Under the pieces are notes generated by a model. It did no database searches. It was given only the letters and a program-made list of their open reading frames with translations, and was not told the DNA's origin. DNA of 64,000 nt from Collybia mongolica (lineage: Eukaryota > Basidiomycota > Agaricomycetes > Agaricales > Clitocybaceae): assembly GCA_013420905.1 (NCBI GenBank), contig JAAXNY010000005.1, positions 4,154,001 through 4,218,000 on the forward strand, written 5' to 3'. Position numbers and translations under genes: made by a program. Position 1 is the stretch's first letter, and each line of letters begins with the position of its first letter. Below, piece after piece: positions 31,960-43,570 of the stretch.

Positions 31960-32905
31960 AGGCGTGGATATGAAATCGATGCACACAAAGGTCTTGACAG
32001 GGTTGCAGGAGATCTTGACCGCGATGTGGGCGTCAATGGAAGGGAGCGATGGCCATTTCATCACGGCTTGGCTCTTTTGGACGACAAGGAATGCACGAAA
32101 CATCCCAAAAAAGAGTTCGAGGATTTGTATATCCACGTCTCAGGCCGCCAAGATGCCCGCTGCCTTGCACCTGGCATCACGATTTCAGCTTTACTGGAGT
32201 GGAATGATCAAGCCTTCATTGATTTCTTCGAAGCCTACTGGACGAAGGTACCTTTGAACTCATGACAATACGCCGAAACGATTTCATATGTGAGTCTCTT
32301 CGGAGCTCAGATTCTTTATTTGACGACTCAATACACGGTATCCACCTTAGCAGACTTCCTTACATGTGCCGCAGTGTCGGTTTTCGCCGAGTGCCAATGA
32401 AACCACCGGGATGAAATCGGTTGCTGATTTCCATCGCGGCAAGGAGAAGATCTCAAAGAAACTTTTTGGTACCGTCCACGATCCTGCATGGACGTCCTCC
32501 CACCTGCCAGGTCACTTCTGTCGGCTTTGGTGATCCCTCTTGCCCGTTGGCATTCTTACTTGCTCTGCAGCGCCAAGTCAGCCTGCTTACTGCCAACAAA
32601 GAAATCGACTGCTTCCTCTTTGATGGGATGGTCGCCCCATTCGCGTCGAATTTATCAACCCGATGTTAAAGGCAACCTTTCGGTCTATACGTACCGAGGT
32701 CTTACCAACCGACAACCCCACAGGTGTCGAAAGTTTTGTTGAGCAGATTGTCAAGACCATACAGAAGAAACCAGGGCTGAGCCGGGAGCGGATGATCGCC
32801 CAGTTCGAGAGGGAATGCGATCGTAAGGTTGGGAGTAACCTGGCGGATTTTATGAGGTCCGGGGCGAGCTCGCAACTTATACTCCTGGTGTGTCGAATTC
32901 TGTAA
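31960..32905 (+). pseudogene. MYND-type family copy 1, zinc finger deleted
   Basis: Related to the copies at 33480 and 35160. Kept pieces are WPFHHGLALLDDKECTKHP, FEDLYIHVSGRQDAR and APGITISALLEW near 32060-32190, then after a break HRGKEKISKKLFG (32440), GFGDPSCP, LQRQVSLLTANKEIDCFLFD (32560) and the shifted frame MLKATFRSIRTEV...KPGLSRERMIAQFE (32665-32815). The Cys/His finger between the FISE-type exon and KEKI is missing and at least two frameshifts are present. Confidence 0.75.
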
Positions 32906-33479
32906 CCTGGTTTAGTCGTGGTGACTACTCGCGCCGTACACATACTGCGACTATGTATACTCCAATACGCTCTCCAATAATCAGCAAGGATGGTCGGCGT
33001 TTCGTAGAGAAACGTGAATCAAGACATACTCGTAAACCATTGGCGGGTTTTTCGGGTTGGGATTCAGTTCGCCTACATGGGCCAATACAAACTACAGGCA
33101 GGCTACACAGGCGCTTATGTCTGGGCCGTCAGAACCTCTCCCCCCCCCCCCCCCCACAAGTGACCTGACCACCGGATCGTTCAAAAAAAAGAATGGCTTC
33201 TTATCGTACACAGATCGTCTGGGAGAAACGCGACCCAAACACGACCCATGATGGGACCGTTCAAGAGTCTCACATCGAGACCAATACCCCTCACCCGATA
33301 ACACACACAATGAACTCCATCCAGCATCGATGATGCTCCCGATTACTCCATGTGGGGCGACGAGTCCACCTTTGAAGCCTTCAAGTTCAATCTTGATCGG
33401 TGGAACAAGGACTGGGAGAGGGCTTCACGCACGCGCACGGCATCGCATGTCTTTCATCGCATGGGAGGCCTCTGCACCG

Positions 33480-34557
33480 AAGCGTGCTGATGAAGAAGAT
33501 TATGTCCCGATGTTCACAGAAAAATTGGCGAAGATACAAGATCTCCTGGTCAAGGCCTCGGAGGCCGTCGAGGGAAGAGACGGACAAGGCATCGTGGCTT
33601 GGTTACTCCTGAGGCCGGTGGAACGCACTAAACATTTGAACAAAGGGTTTGAAAATTCGTACCTAGTCCTTGTACCCCGCCAAGATGCACGCTATTTCGC
33701 ACCTGAAATCATGGTCTCGGCATTGTTAAAGCGCAATGGACAAGGCTTTCTCGAGCTTCTCAAGGCCTGCGCGAAGGAGAAGCGGGACGCGGGCGAGGGG
33801 AAACCCTATTTTCACCGAAATGTATGGTGGGATGAGGCGGTGGATGAAGTGCCCCGGTCATTTCTGGAAACGTTGGACGAACATGCTTATGAAAGCATGA
33901 CCATATTCAGGAACGATTTCATCAGTGGGTCTTCCCGATGTTATGCGGTCGGTACCTGCAAATCGAAGCTCAATTTTATTACTGACTAGTGTTCTGCGTA
34001 GGTTACTTCTACATACATTCTTGGCCTGTCCTGACGTGTATGTCTAACAGCAAGTGTCAGCGGGAAGATTGGCATGACCATAAGAAGCACTGCGGAAAAG
34101 AGAAGATTGCGAAGAACCTATTGGAACTATTCATGATCGTTTCTGGTTCCAATCCGACATGCCAGAATCCCTTCGCCATCTTGGGGCTGACGATGATAGC
34201 GGGGACGTTGGCCTTGTCTCTCTTGGCTTTGGAGATCCTGCACGCGCTCAAAAGTACTCGGCTGCGTTGCGGCGCCAAGTCAGTTTGCTGAGCGTCGACA
34301 AGCAAGACGACTACTTCCTTTTCGATGAAATAAACCGCCCCATTCGCTTCGAGATCCAGAATTCATTGTTGAAAACGTTCTTCCGCATCACCCGCTCAGA
34401 GGCCTTATCTTCAGACAACTCTAATACCCTCGAAGGCATGGTGGAATACATTATCAGGGCCATGGAACAGAAGCCGGGGTTGAGCCGAAAACGAATTATC
34501 GCTTTTGGAAAACATGAGTCAGGGTATTTCCACCTTCATGTTTCTGGTCTTCAGTGA
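33480..34557 (+). pseudogene. MYND-type family copy 2, half the finger deleted
   Basis: The first exon part is well preserved: MFTEKLAKIQDLLVKASEAV, GIVAWLLLRPVERTKHLNKG, RQDARYFAPEIMVSALLKR and YFHRNVWWDEAVDEVP, to RNDFIS near 33920. About 200 bases are then missing relative to copy 3, including the intron and the first Cys pairs of the finger; what follows is TCKSKL and a TAG where copy 3 has Tyr. The second finger half CSAKCQREDWHDHKKHC (across an intron ending at 34050) is intact, as is the downstream domain (SLGFGDPARAQKYSAALRRQ, EGMVEYIIRAMEQKPGLSRK). The conserved flanks suggest a recent loss. Confidence 0.78.
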
Positions 34558-35159
34558 TTTGGATATTTTGACCGTCAGCTATTGCTCGTGTTGTGTATTT
34601 ACCCCAACTAAGTCCTCACCTCGGACCGATTATTCACAAGACGATCAATAGGACGTTGCAAGAACCAGGATCGGGCCGGCCAATGTACCATTCAGGTTCG
34701 AGTTGTAATGACGATACACAACTGTGGCTGAGGGAAGGACCTGGAGAAAGTTGCAAAAAAAAATTAAATGGCACTGCTTACGCACCCCATCAAGATAATG
34801 CGTCACAAACCTGGGTTGAGGAGGGATGGCATCTCGTATTGTTCCAAGGAATATGAACACAGTGTCGCCATTGAGGTGGCCGATCTCGAGAAATCATATG
34901 CTAAATTCAGCTGGAGTCAGTGTTATAGTGAAGTTGGGGTCCTTGACTCGATAAATATTGAGATGATGTTTGATGTACCTTTTTGTAGATTGTGAGATCG
35001 TGAGAACTCTCAGCCCCCAAACCCAAATGTCTAATACAATCCAGATATCTATAAAATACATGCATCATTATCGAGGATGAAAACAGGAATGGATAGGCAT
35101 CCCTTTGCGAAACATGAAGAACAACAAGGAGATTAATCCAATGTTCACTAAACAAATGA

Positions 35160-36498
35160 TAAAGATGTAGGACGCCCTGTTAAAGCTCTGGGATTCGGTG
35201 GTAGAACTTGGCCGCCATTTTCTCACGGCTTGGGTGCTTTTGGACGAGAAGGAACGCACAAGGCACCTAAACAAAGGATTCGAAGATTCGTATGAACACA
35301 TTGCAGGCCGTCAGGACGCCCGCTGCTGGGCACCGGAGATCACGGTCTCGGGCTTGTTGAAGCGAAATAGGCAGAGCTTTCTCGAGCTCATCCAAGATTT
35401 CGTGAAAGGGAAGAGGAAAGTGGGGGTTGGAAGGCCTTACTTTCATCCCAGTCCATGGTGGGACAAGGTACTGGAAGGGGTGCCCCAATCAGTCCTGGAC
35501 GGATTGGACGAATACGCAGTTGAAGTCTTTACGCTTCACAGGAATGACTTCATTAGTAAGGCCTTCCAAATTTGATATCTCACTCCTAATTAATTGTCAT
35601 TTTATTCTAGCGAGGTATTTGTTTTATGTCGCAATGTCGGTTTTCCATGACCTCAGCTTGGGAAGCCCTGGTATGAAACCGGACACGGATTCTATGATAG
35701 AGGACCCACTTACCGCCGAATCGTTCGCTAAAGTTGTATCAAACAGACGCGAGCAACCTATCGTACGCTGCCAGAATTGCACCACTACTCAAGCAGAGAA
35801 TGGTCCGAAATATATGATGTGCAGCACCTGCAAGTCCAAACTTGACTTCCCGGTTCACTATTGTTCCGTGTGGGTCACACCTGCGAAGCCATCCGGTCTA
35901 TGCTAACGTCCGTGTACTGCAGCAAGTGCTAGCGGGACGACTGGCGCAACCACAAGGTGCATTGTGGGAAGGAAAAGATCGCGAAGAAGCTACTGGAACT
36001 ATTCATGATCCTTTTTGGTTCCAACCCGACATCCCTGACGGTCTTCGCAACGTTCCTGTCAATGACCGTGGCACAGTTGACATGTCCTCCCTTGGCTTCG
36101 TTGACCCCAAGTACGCACCATCATACTCTACGGCGCTGCAACGTCAAGTTAATCTACTCACCGCCGACCGAGACGCCGACCACTTCGTTTTTGACAACAT
36201 GGATCGTCCACTTCGCTTCATACTTGATGATCCAATGTTGAAAGTGGGTTTTCGTGTCCTGCGTACGGAAGCTTTTTCATCCGAAAGCCCCAAAACAATC
36301 GAAGGAATGCTGGAACATATTATCCAGGTCATGGGCCGGAAACCTGGACTGAGTCGAGAAGGGATAATTGCGCAGTTTACCGAGGAGTATGGGCGAGATA
36401 TGTCAGTTATAATAACAAGGATGGAGAGCCAACGTAAGGGAGGACCCACAACACTGGAGTCCTTGACACAGGGCATGTCGAACATGAGAATGTTTTAG
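35160..36498 (+). pseudogene. MYND-type family copy 3, one nonsense codon in the finger
   Basis: Most complete copy. Exon 35198-35553 encodes GRHFLTAWVLLDEKERTRHL through RNDFIS. A GTAAGG..TAG intron ends at about 35609, then comes the finger: RCQNCTTTQ, YMMCSTCKSK, VHYCSV, an intron (GTGGGT..CAG), then KC, a stop (TAG at 35930-35932) and RDDWRNHKVHCGKEK. Copy 2 has CAG (Gln of the CQ motif) at this position. The spacing is C-X2-C...C-X2-C...YCS-X2-CQ-X2-W-X2-H-X3-C, the MYND pattern of protein-interaction fingers. The 3' domain (SLGFVDPKYAPSYSTALQRQ, EGMLEHIIQVMGRKPGLSRE) is open to 36498. The first exon start is unclear; a TAG or acceptor lies at about 35168. Confidence 0.78.
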
Positions 36499-36924
36499 GG
36501 TTAATAACGGTTAGGTATATCCGATGGGTACCGCAACTTTTCTGACTGGATCGCGGAGTATTGCTTGGGACTGTTGACGAGTATATCTGAATTCAAATTA
36601 GTTTCGGAAAGCACCATCAACAGGAGTAAGTAAGCGACCAGGTGGTCCGGGTTAACTAACATCCGTGTGGTGGTTCTTGCAAAATATTAGCGTTTGGGCA
36701 TGGGTGTAAATCTGGTAGGTAAACGCGCATATAGTGTATATGGAAGATCCCTTCTGATCGTTAGAATACAGGTAACCTAACCCACGTCGAGGTCAAGAGT
36801 CTGGGCTAGCCTGTCGATTTTGCCGGTGATTTTTTTGCTACGCAGTAGGACATCAAATGCTTGACGCCATAGATCAACAAAATCAGGAACATTACCGAAG
36901 TCGAGCCTTCCAACGCCATGATCA

Positions 36925-37140
36925 GATCTGCTGACGGCCGACAGGACTGCTGACTACTTCCCGTTCGACGAGTTGGAATCGCTCCATCCACTTTGCGATC
37001 GTAACACAACATTGAAGGTGGTTTTCCGTACTTTCGTACTAGGATCTTGTCCGGTGATCGCAAAGGAGTGGCAATATTGGTAGTTTGTATCATCAAGGTC
37101 ATGAAGAGGAAGCCTGGTCTGAGCGAGGAGGAATCATTGC
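36925..37140 (+). pseudogene. MYND-type family copy 4, 3' fragment
   Basis: Plus-strand translation shows LTADRTADYFPFDELES, TTLKVVFRTFVLGSC and, after a frame change, ATTATCATCAAGGTCATG-like sequence with KPGLSE. It matches the 3' domain of copy 3 (LLTADRDADHFVFDNMD, PMLKVGFRVLRTEA, KPGLSRE). The finger and 5' exons are missing. Confidence 0.7.
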
Positions 37141-37576
37141 ATTGCTAACGATAGAGTGAGATCGATGTTGTGGGTGGCTTGGACTACAATTATGGATTTT
37201 GTGCAACGGGGAACATCAAAATTGAATATTGATGTCTCATGGGTTCATCGTGTCACAACTCAGGATTGCATCTGTGATGTGCGGATGTTCAACACGTTCG
37301 GTAGCCTTAGCAAACGCAGTACTCAACAAGGTTGTGCATTCTTGTTGCAATACCCTTTGACTCTTGATCACGAATATATACTCCAGCAATTACTTCAATG
37401 GTTGATTGCCCGATTTTTAATTTTATTCACACCAAAAATCCGGTTCAGTCGAGCTATATTTTGCAATAAGCCTTTTAAAAGGGTATAGTGTATCGATACC
37501 CAACAAGAGACAGTAGGAAAAATAAAAAATAAAGTGTCTATGAAAGCGTGAAGGTCTAGGGAACGTGAAAGGATAT

Positions 37577-38901
37577 CTAGCCGGATCCTACAAGAAGATA
37601 TCAGCTTTGAGTCAACAAAATGAACAGTATCAGACTTACCACCGGAGTACACCTTGCCGAACATCACTTGTTGTAGCTTGTCGTACAGAGACAACACACC
37701 GGCACCAGCAACACCACGGAGAATGTTGGCACCTGCACCCTTGAAGAGCGACTTGGTACCTTCCTTGGCAACAATCTGTGAGCCAGCATCGAACATGGAC
37801 TTGTAGTTGACACCAGAGCCGGAAGTCATCATCATGCGACGACTGTCAAGTAAAAATTTAACTCCCTCGTGACATCACGACATCAATAGGACATACCGAA
37901 TAGTATCCAGAGGGTAGGAAGCAAGACCAGCACCGATGGTAACACCCCAACCGAGACCGAACGAAGCCAAGAAGGATCCCTCGAGAGCACCAACAAGGAC
38001 GACGGGCTCTGCAAGACGAGATTAGAACATTAGAAATTATGAACTGATCCCCTGTACTTACTGAGTGAATCGTAGACACCAAAGTAGAGACCACGGTAGA
38101 CAATGATACCGACCACCGATGGGACGAAGCCACGGTAGAGACCGGCGATACCATCTGACGCGAGGGTTTTTTTGTAGACATCAACCAACCCGTTGAATTG
38201 ACGGGCTCCTCCGCCCTTGGCGGATTTTGCGTCGTTGGCTAGACGAGTACGGGCGTAGTCCAGAGAGTAGACGAAGAGGAGTGACGAGGCACCAGCAGCA
38301 CCACCAGACGCAACGTTACCACCGAACCACTTCCAGTAACCCTCGCTCTTCTTGAAGCCGAAAAGAGACTTGAAGTAATCCTCTGCAATGCCACATCAGT
38401 AGTGAATCTCGCCAAGCTGCAAAAGGATACGCACTGAAGGCAAAATTCAGAGCTTGGGTGGGGAAGTAACGGATGACGTTGGCAGTGTTTCCTCTCCAGA
38501 GGGAGACGAGACCCTCCTCCCGGTATGTTCGCGAGAATGCATCACCAACACCTTTGTAGGGTGTGGCGAGACGACCTTGCTTAATCTAGAGGTAATGTGT
38601 TAAAGAAAACGCCGAACACAGGGCGGTAAAACAGAGCTAACCATCTCATCCTGGTTCTGCACGAGCAGCTTAATGCGCTCAATGGGGGCAGCACTGGTCT
38701 TGGCGACAGCCTATAGTGGGTTCGTCAGAGGTACTCAAAATGTGGGTAGACGAGTTGTAAAACGCACAGCAGACACACCACCCATCAGGAAATCGACTAG
38801 CAAAAGCGGAAAAATGTGAGCAGAGCATAGAATGCAGCACCCAGGAGTGCATACGCACTGGCGAAGTCCTTAGGGCTCTTGACCTTCTTAGTTTCGGCCA
38901 T
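37577..38901 (-). CDS. AAC: Mitochondrial ADP/ATP carrier
   Basis: Eight exons on the minus strand: 38901-38859, 38796-38768, 38710-38642, 38585-38435, 38382-38062, 38008-37897, 37842-37640 and 37587-37577. They give 312 aa, the usual length. It exchanges cytosolic ADP for matrix ATP across the inner mitochondrial membrane. Three carrier repeats each carry the Px[DE]xx[RK]-type signature: [21 protein letters not shown] and [13 protein letters not shown]; the last also holds the RRRMMM motif specific for ADP/ATP carriers. [14 protein letters not shown] and the GLYRGF / GAGANILRG motifs are also present. The last exon codes for only three residues and the stop. Introns of 47-75 bp have good GTNNGT donors. 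Single conserved housekeeping gene; no sign of decay. Confidence 0.97.
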
Positions 38902-40667
38902 TTTTGTGTATGAGGAACCAAAAGATGAGTGGAGGTTTAGAGGAAGGTGGATGAAGACGTGAAAGAAGTGCAACTAAAATTTTGCGTGACAAAACTCTTT
39001 CGGGTAACTCCGGAACACTCGTAACGCCGTTAACACCGACCGGCTCGGACCACCACAGCCTCTAGCGATCCGCTTTTTTTTCAAAGGCAAGCGAATAACA
39101 ATTCTACACAAAGAAAATGGATGAATATCCCGGTGGCTGGTGGACCTGAAAACGCTACCCATCTGCTACTCAGGTCAATTTTTTACAGCCCAGTCAATCT
39201 ATTATTTTATTCTTTTACGGCTGATCATACCAGATTTTCTTTGATCACTGATCAACTACTGCGATACAGGAGACCCACGCAAGGCAACAATACTCTATGG
39301 GACACTACAGTTTCCTACTGCAAGCCAAGCTCTGCCTTGTGAAGCGGACGCTGCGAGGCTCCCGGTATGATCTCGTGAAAACGCAGGCCCGTCGAGCCGT
39401 ACCCCGGTCTTGTGGATCATACACCCGGATCTCACGGTGGCGGCAAGCGGTGGGTGTCAGATGGGGGCTACGCAAAACTGAACATATGGTCTCCATCCAA
39501 CCAACAGGGGAATCTATAGCCCACAGTGTCGTGTTTCAGCTCCCGTCCCCCGATGGCTTCACTTGCTGAGAATCCTCAGAACGCGCTGTTCCAATGCCGG
39601 TCAAACCAAACTTTGGGAAACTCACGCTATAAGTTTGATACTCTGGTTAAGTACTCTACCGAGGCAATGAAAGCGCTCTTAACGCGGCGCAAAGTGTATC
39701 CGGGGTCATGCATAGGCCTTGCTCACTTTCACCCGGATATGGGGTAGACCTGCTCTCTGACTTGTAGATGCAGAACGGCGTCACAGCTGCGGGCCACGAC
39801 ACTGGCAGGTGATTGATCTTGAACGTTGATTCTTCGCTTCGTGACCTGGTTGAGGACTCAAAATCGGCGACGCCGGAATCTAACATCGGACGGATAACTG
39901 CTCACTAATTTCGTCGGTGCCTTCCAGAAAAACGAAGAGAGGCGCGTCGAGAACCTTGAAATAGCTGTGCAAGCCAATCGAAAGGGATCAAGAAGTACTG
40001 ACAGTGGTTCTATCGCCGTCCACATCGAACTATTACCGGAATGGTCGCCTCGACCAAACTAGCGCATTACGGTGTTGGACAATCATCATCGTGGCGTGAG
40101 ATGCAGGACACACATGGCCCATCTCGTCGACTCCAACAGCATAATTAAAATCTCCGCCATTTATTTTCGATGTTGGCTTCTTAGTGCGAACTTGTCAGGT
40201 TCTTTGGTCTTCTCCGCACCGCTTTTGCTGCCAGATTCGGCCTGTGAACTACCTCTTGAGATCGATGGACAAACGGGCTCTACGCCGGGCACCTTATAGT
40301 TCTCGCCTACCAATGGAACGCAAACTCATTCCCGAGGCATCGCTCACAATTACGATTCGTATGCGTACCCAGGTCTGAAAAAGAAACCCCATAGACAACG
40401 TGGAGGTCAAGTGAACTAGACGCTATGATCAGCACGTGGTACTTGCACTGGTACACTGGCTCTTCTACGATCAATAATATGACAAAAAGTGGGTATTGGT
40501 TCCGAGGTGTTCTTCCACAGCTCCTGCTCAATACCGACATATGGACGAAAAGGCTGTGCAATGGCCATCTTATCTACCTCGCTTAGGAACAGAACGTGAT
40601 ACTCATTCCTGACGCGTCGCTCAGGATTACCCTGCCAATCTCTCGACCCGTGCCGACGATAGACCCA
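38902..40667. other. Intergenic region
   Basis: Upstream flank of both the carrier (minus) and the 587-aa gene (plus). No supported coding sequence. A short stretch at 40300-40376 (ctcgcctaccaatggaacgc, actcattcccgaggcatcgctca) is repeated imperfectly at 40575-40652, just upstream of the 587-aa gene start, suggesting a small local duplication. Confidence 0.45.
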
Positions 40668-42649
40668 ATGTTACAGAACTTGCCTCCTCGGGATTCCTCG
40701 TTCTCAACATTTGACAGCACCCCATCCTCAGAATCCGATTCAGCTTGGACACTAGCATCGGGTAGAAGCACTATTCCAGGTATTGGTTCACTGACTGGAA
40801 AGGCCATTAAAGCTTTGGGCAATGCCGTGTTGCTTGGGCTGGACTATGTTGTTATCTATGCACGCATCAACACAATTTCACCAAATTTTCCACATACCGA
40901 TGCCCAAGCCCTTGTTATAGAGGGGATCCAGGAAATGTATGACATGATATTAGAGTTATCTAGGTATTCTTCTTTCTCCCACCCTGATAACGCGATCAAA
41001 AAACTAATGGTACTTAGGCCCAACCTTTACAATAGCAATATCAGAGGAACTGCTCTGACTATGCTCCTGACACAAATCAATCGAAGTCACACTTATGAGC
41101 TCGAACAAGCATTGAGTCGTTGGCATTATATCGATCTTGAAATATTCTTGCATACGCTGGCATCTCATTCAATGGCACCAGAAATACATAAGTACGAATC
41201 ATTTCTACGGGTTTTTCAAAAAGTTAATCTCACTACTAATATTCTCCGTAGTGGCTCGGCGCAGTTCCCACTGGTCCTTGACTCGAGAATGATGATGGTT
41301 CTCATGTGCCGAATCGCTCGAAAGAGCGAACGAGGATGCCATGCGGTGCTCAGTGTGGGGTTTGTTCGACTTTTCTTATTTATTGGAGAAGCACAATTCT
41401 CTGCATCCCAGTTGGCTGCGATCTATCGTACCATCCTTCATATTTCCAAAGGGTATCGTTGCTTGTATCTGCATCCACTACTTGCATCGCTCAAATATTC
41501 TAGATCTGAGCATCGATTTCGTGCTGCAAGAGAACAGGGGATACAGTTTCTTGCACATTCAATGTCTCCTTTAAAGCCAACATTCATCAAAGCACTCCAG
41601 CTGTGGGGTGTTGACGATCTCAAAGCATTAGCAGACTTGGTCCTAGAAAGTGCTGTTCCTCCTACGTGGGCTTTTTTTTTACGACCTCCTAACTGTTGAG
41701 TTTTCACGGCAATTGTAGGCAGTTGCTATCGAACGACGTCAATCTCTCCACCCTGTCGTTATTGTACCACATTGGAAAATACGACGCACGAAGAAAACGA
41801 GTTATGTTCAGGGCAGGATATTTGAACATCCTCTTTCGCCTGGAAACACACAAATGTCCCATTCAATGGTTTCAAGACGAATTCGAGGTTGTTATGGACA
41901 TGCTAAGGTTTTCCATAATCGTTTCGGGATTATTGACCCCTTCACTGAGTATATGTTAAAGGGACCCTTTTTCACCGTGCACTGAAAGGGAGAGAAGTCT
42001 GGCAACTTATGTGTTGATTTTCCAAATAGCAAACAATCATCGGTATATCCTTCGGTCCCTTGTACGCTGGAGCACAACAGAAATCAAAGAGCTACTTCAA
42101 ACATTGGTTGAAAAACTCTGGTTTGTGATCAATGTACCATTCTAACACAATTTCCTCACATATTCTACTCCAAACCAGGACTATCACCACTTCAGACTCC
42201 GGCAAAAAGTATAGGAACGTGGTCCCCCGTTTGGTGGCATTTATTGCCAGATGTGCCTTGTCCTCTGACCATACAATATGCGAAGTTATTGTCAGGGCCG
42301 GTTTTCTCGACATTCTATGTTCCCAAAACGAAGAGAGTGAAATTGTGAAGGTCATGGTCACAGACATCATGTACGCATAAATTTTATCCTTTAAAATTCA
42401 CCGATATCTGACATTTTACATAGCCAACGAGGGGGGTATTCCTTATTGGTTAAGCAAGCAGCGACACAGTTTATTTCATGTCAAGTAGCGCAGGGCCGGA
42501 GAGAATCATGGCTGTATCAAACACTGGGGGCCGCGCGCCGGCCTACAATACTGTTTTGCCATGATGTGGAACCAAGGGGGATGGAACAGTCACTGCCATA
42601 CAGCGCAGCGGACTGGGTCCGCAGTGTGAACGAGGCCAATAACTCGTGA
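40668..42649 (+). CDS. Uncharacterised 587-aa protein (tandem family, intact copy)
   Basis: Five exons, 40668-41665, 41719-41907, 41962-42120, 42179-42370 and 42424-42649, join in one frame. The paralogue at 43571-45369 has the same intron positions, which supports the splicing. I recognise no domain. The N-terminus is Ser-rich, followed by STIPGIGSLTGKAIKALGNA, a Gly-rich motif strongly conserved between copies. The remainder is helical and Leu-rich, with segments of about 40 residues ending in similar phrases (IQEMYDMILELSRY, CHAVLSVGFVRLFLF, RVMFRAGYLNILFRLE, CEVIVRAGFLDILCSQNEE), reminiscent of ARM/HEAT-like solenoids. That fold is inference. The start could lie upstream at the weak frame beginning near 40596. 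The C-terminal 60 residues are not matched in the paralogue. Confidence 0.65.
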
Positions 42650-43570
42650 CAACTCGGATTGCTCAGCGGGAGCGCCCGTGGCATGTATCGTATTTTTGTG
42701 GGGGCGGCACCTGTGAGGTTATACCGCAGAAGGCAGAAGCGAGATTTGTTCCTCATGGGGGGTCGAGAACGTGGTGGAATTGCTGGAGAGACATTGTACA
42801 GCGTACTTTCCGCGACGACACCCTTGATTTTGGGGTCCACTACTCCTCGGGATGACTAGCAGCGTACCCCGTTGTCGCTTGCCAATCAGCTTATTTAGTT
42901 TTTCCGCTGACTCTTGTTTCGTCGTGTACAAGGGAGTTTTCCACACGGTTGTAGTATTAACGTGGCCCCACCTTGTGGAGGTTAACATAAGGGGGAGATT
43001 CACAATCGTATGGTAAACATAGTACCCAGGCCTGCTTTTAAAGGTTTTGAAGAATTGGAACAGGAGAAGGAGAAGAGAATTGGAAGAGAAAGTATTAAAA
43101 ATTTCAGAAACTGGAGTCCAGATTCCCACGCCCTACTTGAAAGAGTCGTTTGAATGGTTCGGATTCCGGAACCCCTTGCTTTGAAATATATTACTGGCAG
43201 ACACGAACTTTCTAAATACTGCAGCCCTATGGAATGAGTCACAACTGTGAGCAATTACTGTTGTGTTCTTCAGGTTGACAGGAATTCAGTGAACAGTGAC
43301 TGAATTTCTGTACAACAATGCACGCCGCCAAGTGAGAGGCCCGGGAGTTATTGTCAATTTGCGTCTGATCCTATATCTGGGGCTGTCTGTCAACACTGTT
43401 GTATCATTTCCTGGTAACAACACAGACTGCGGACCGTCTGGGAAAATCGTGGAGCTCGGCCTTTCCTTTTTCTCATTACGGTCCATCATTTGATGCCAGG
43501 ATGTCAACGCAAGCCAAAGGTCAGTTCGACATGACCTTCACCTTTGAACGCTAGATATTCATTCGCCGTA

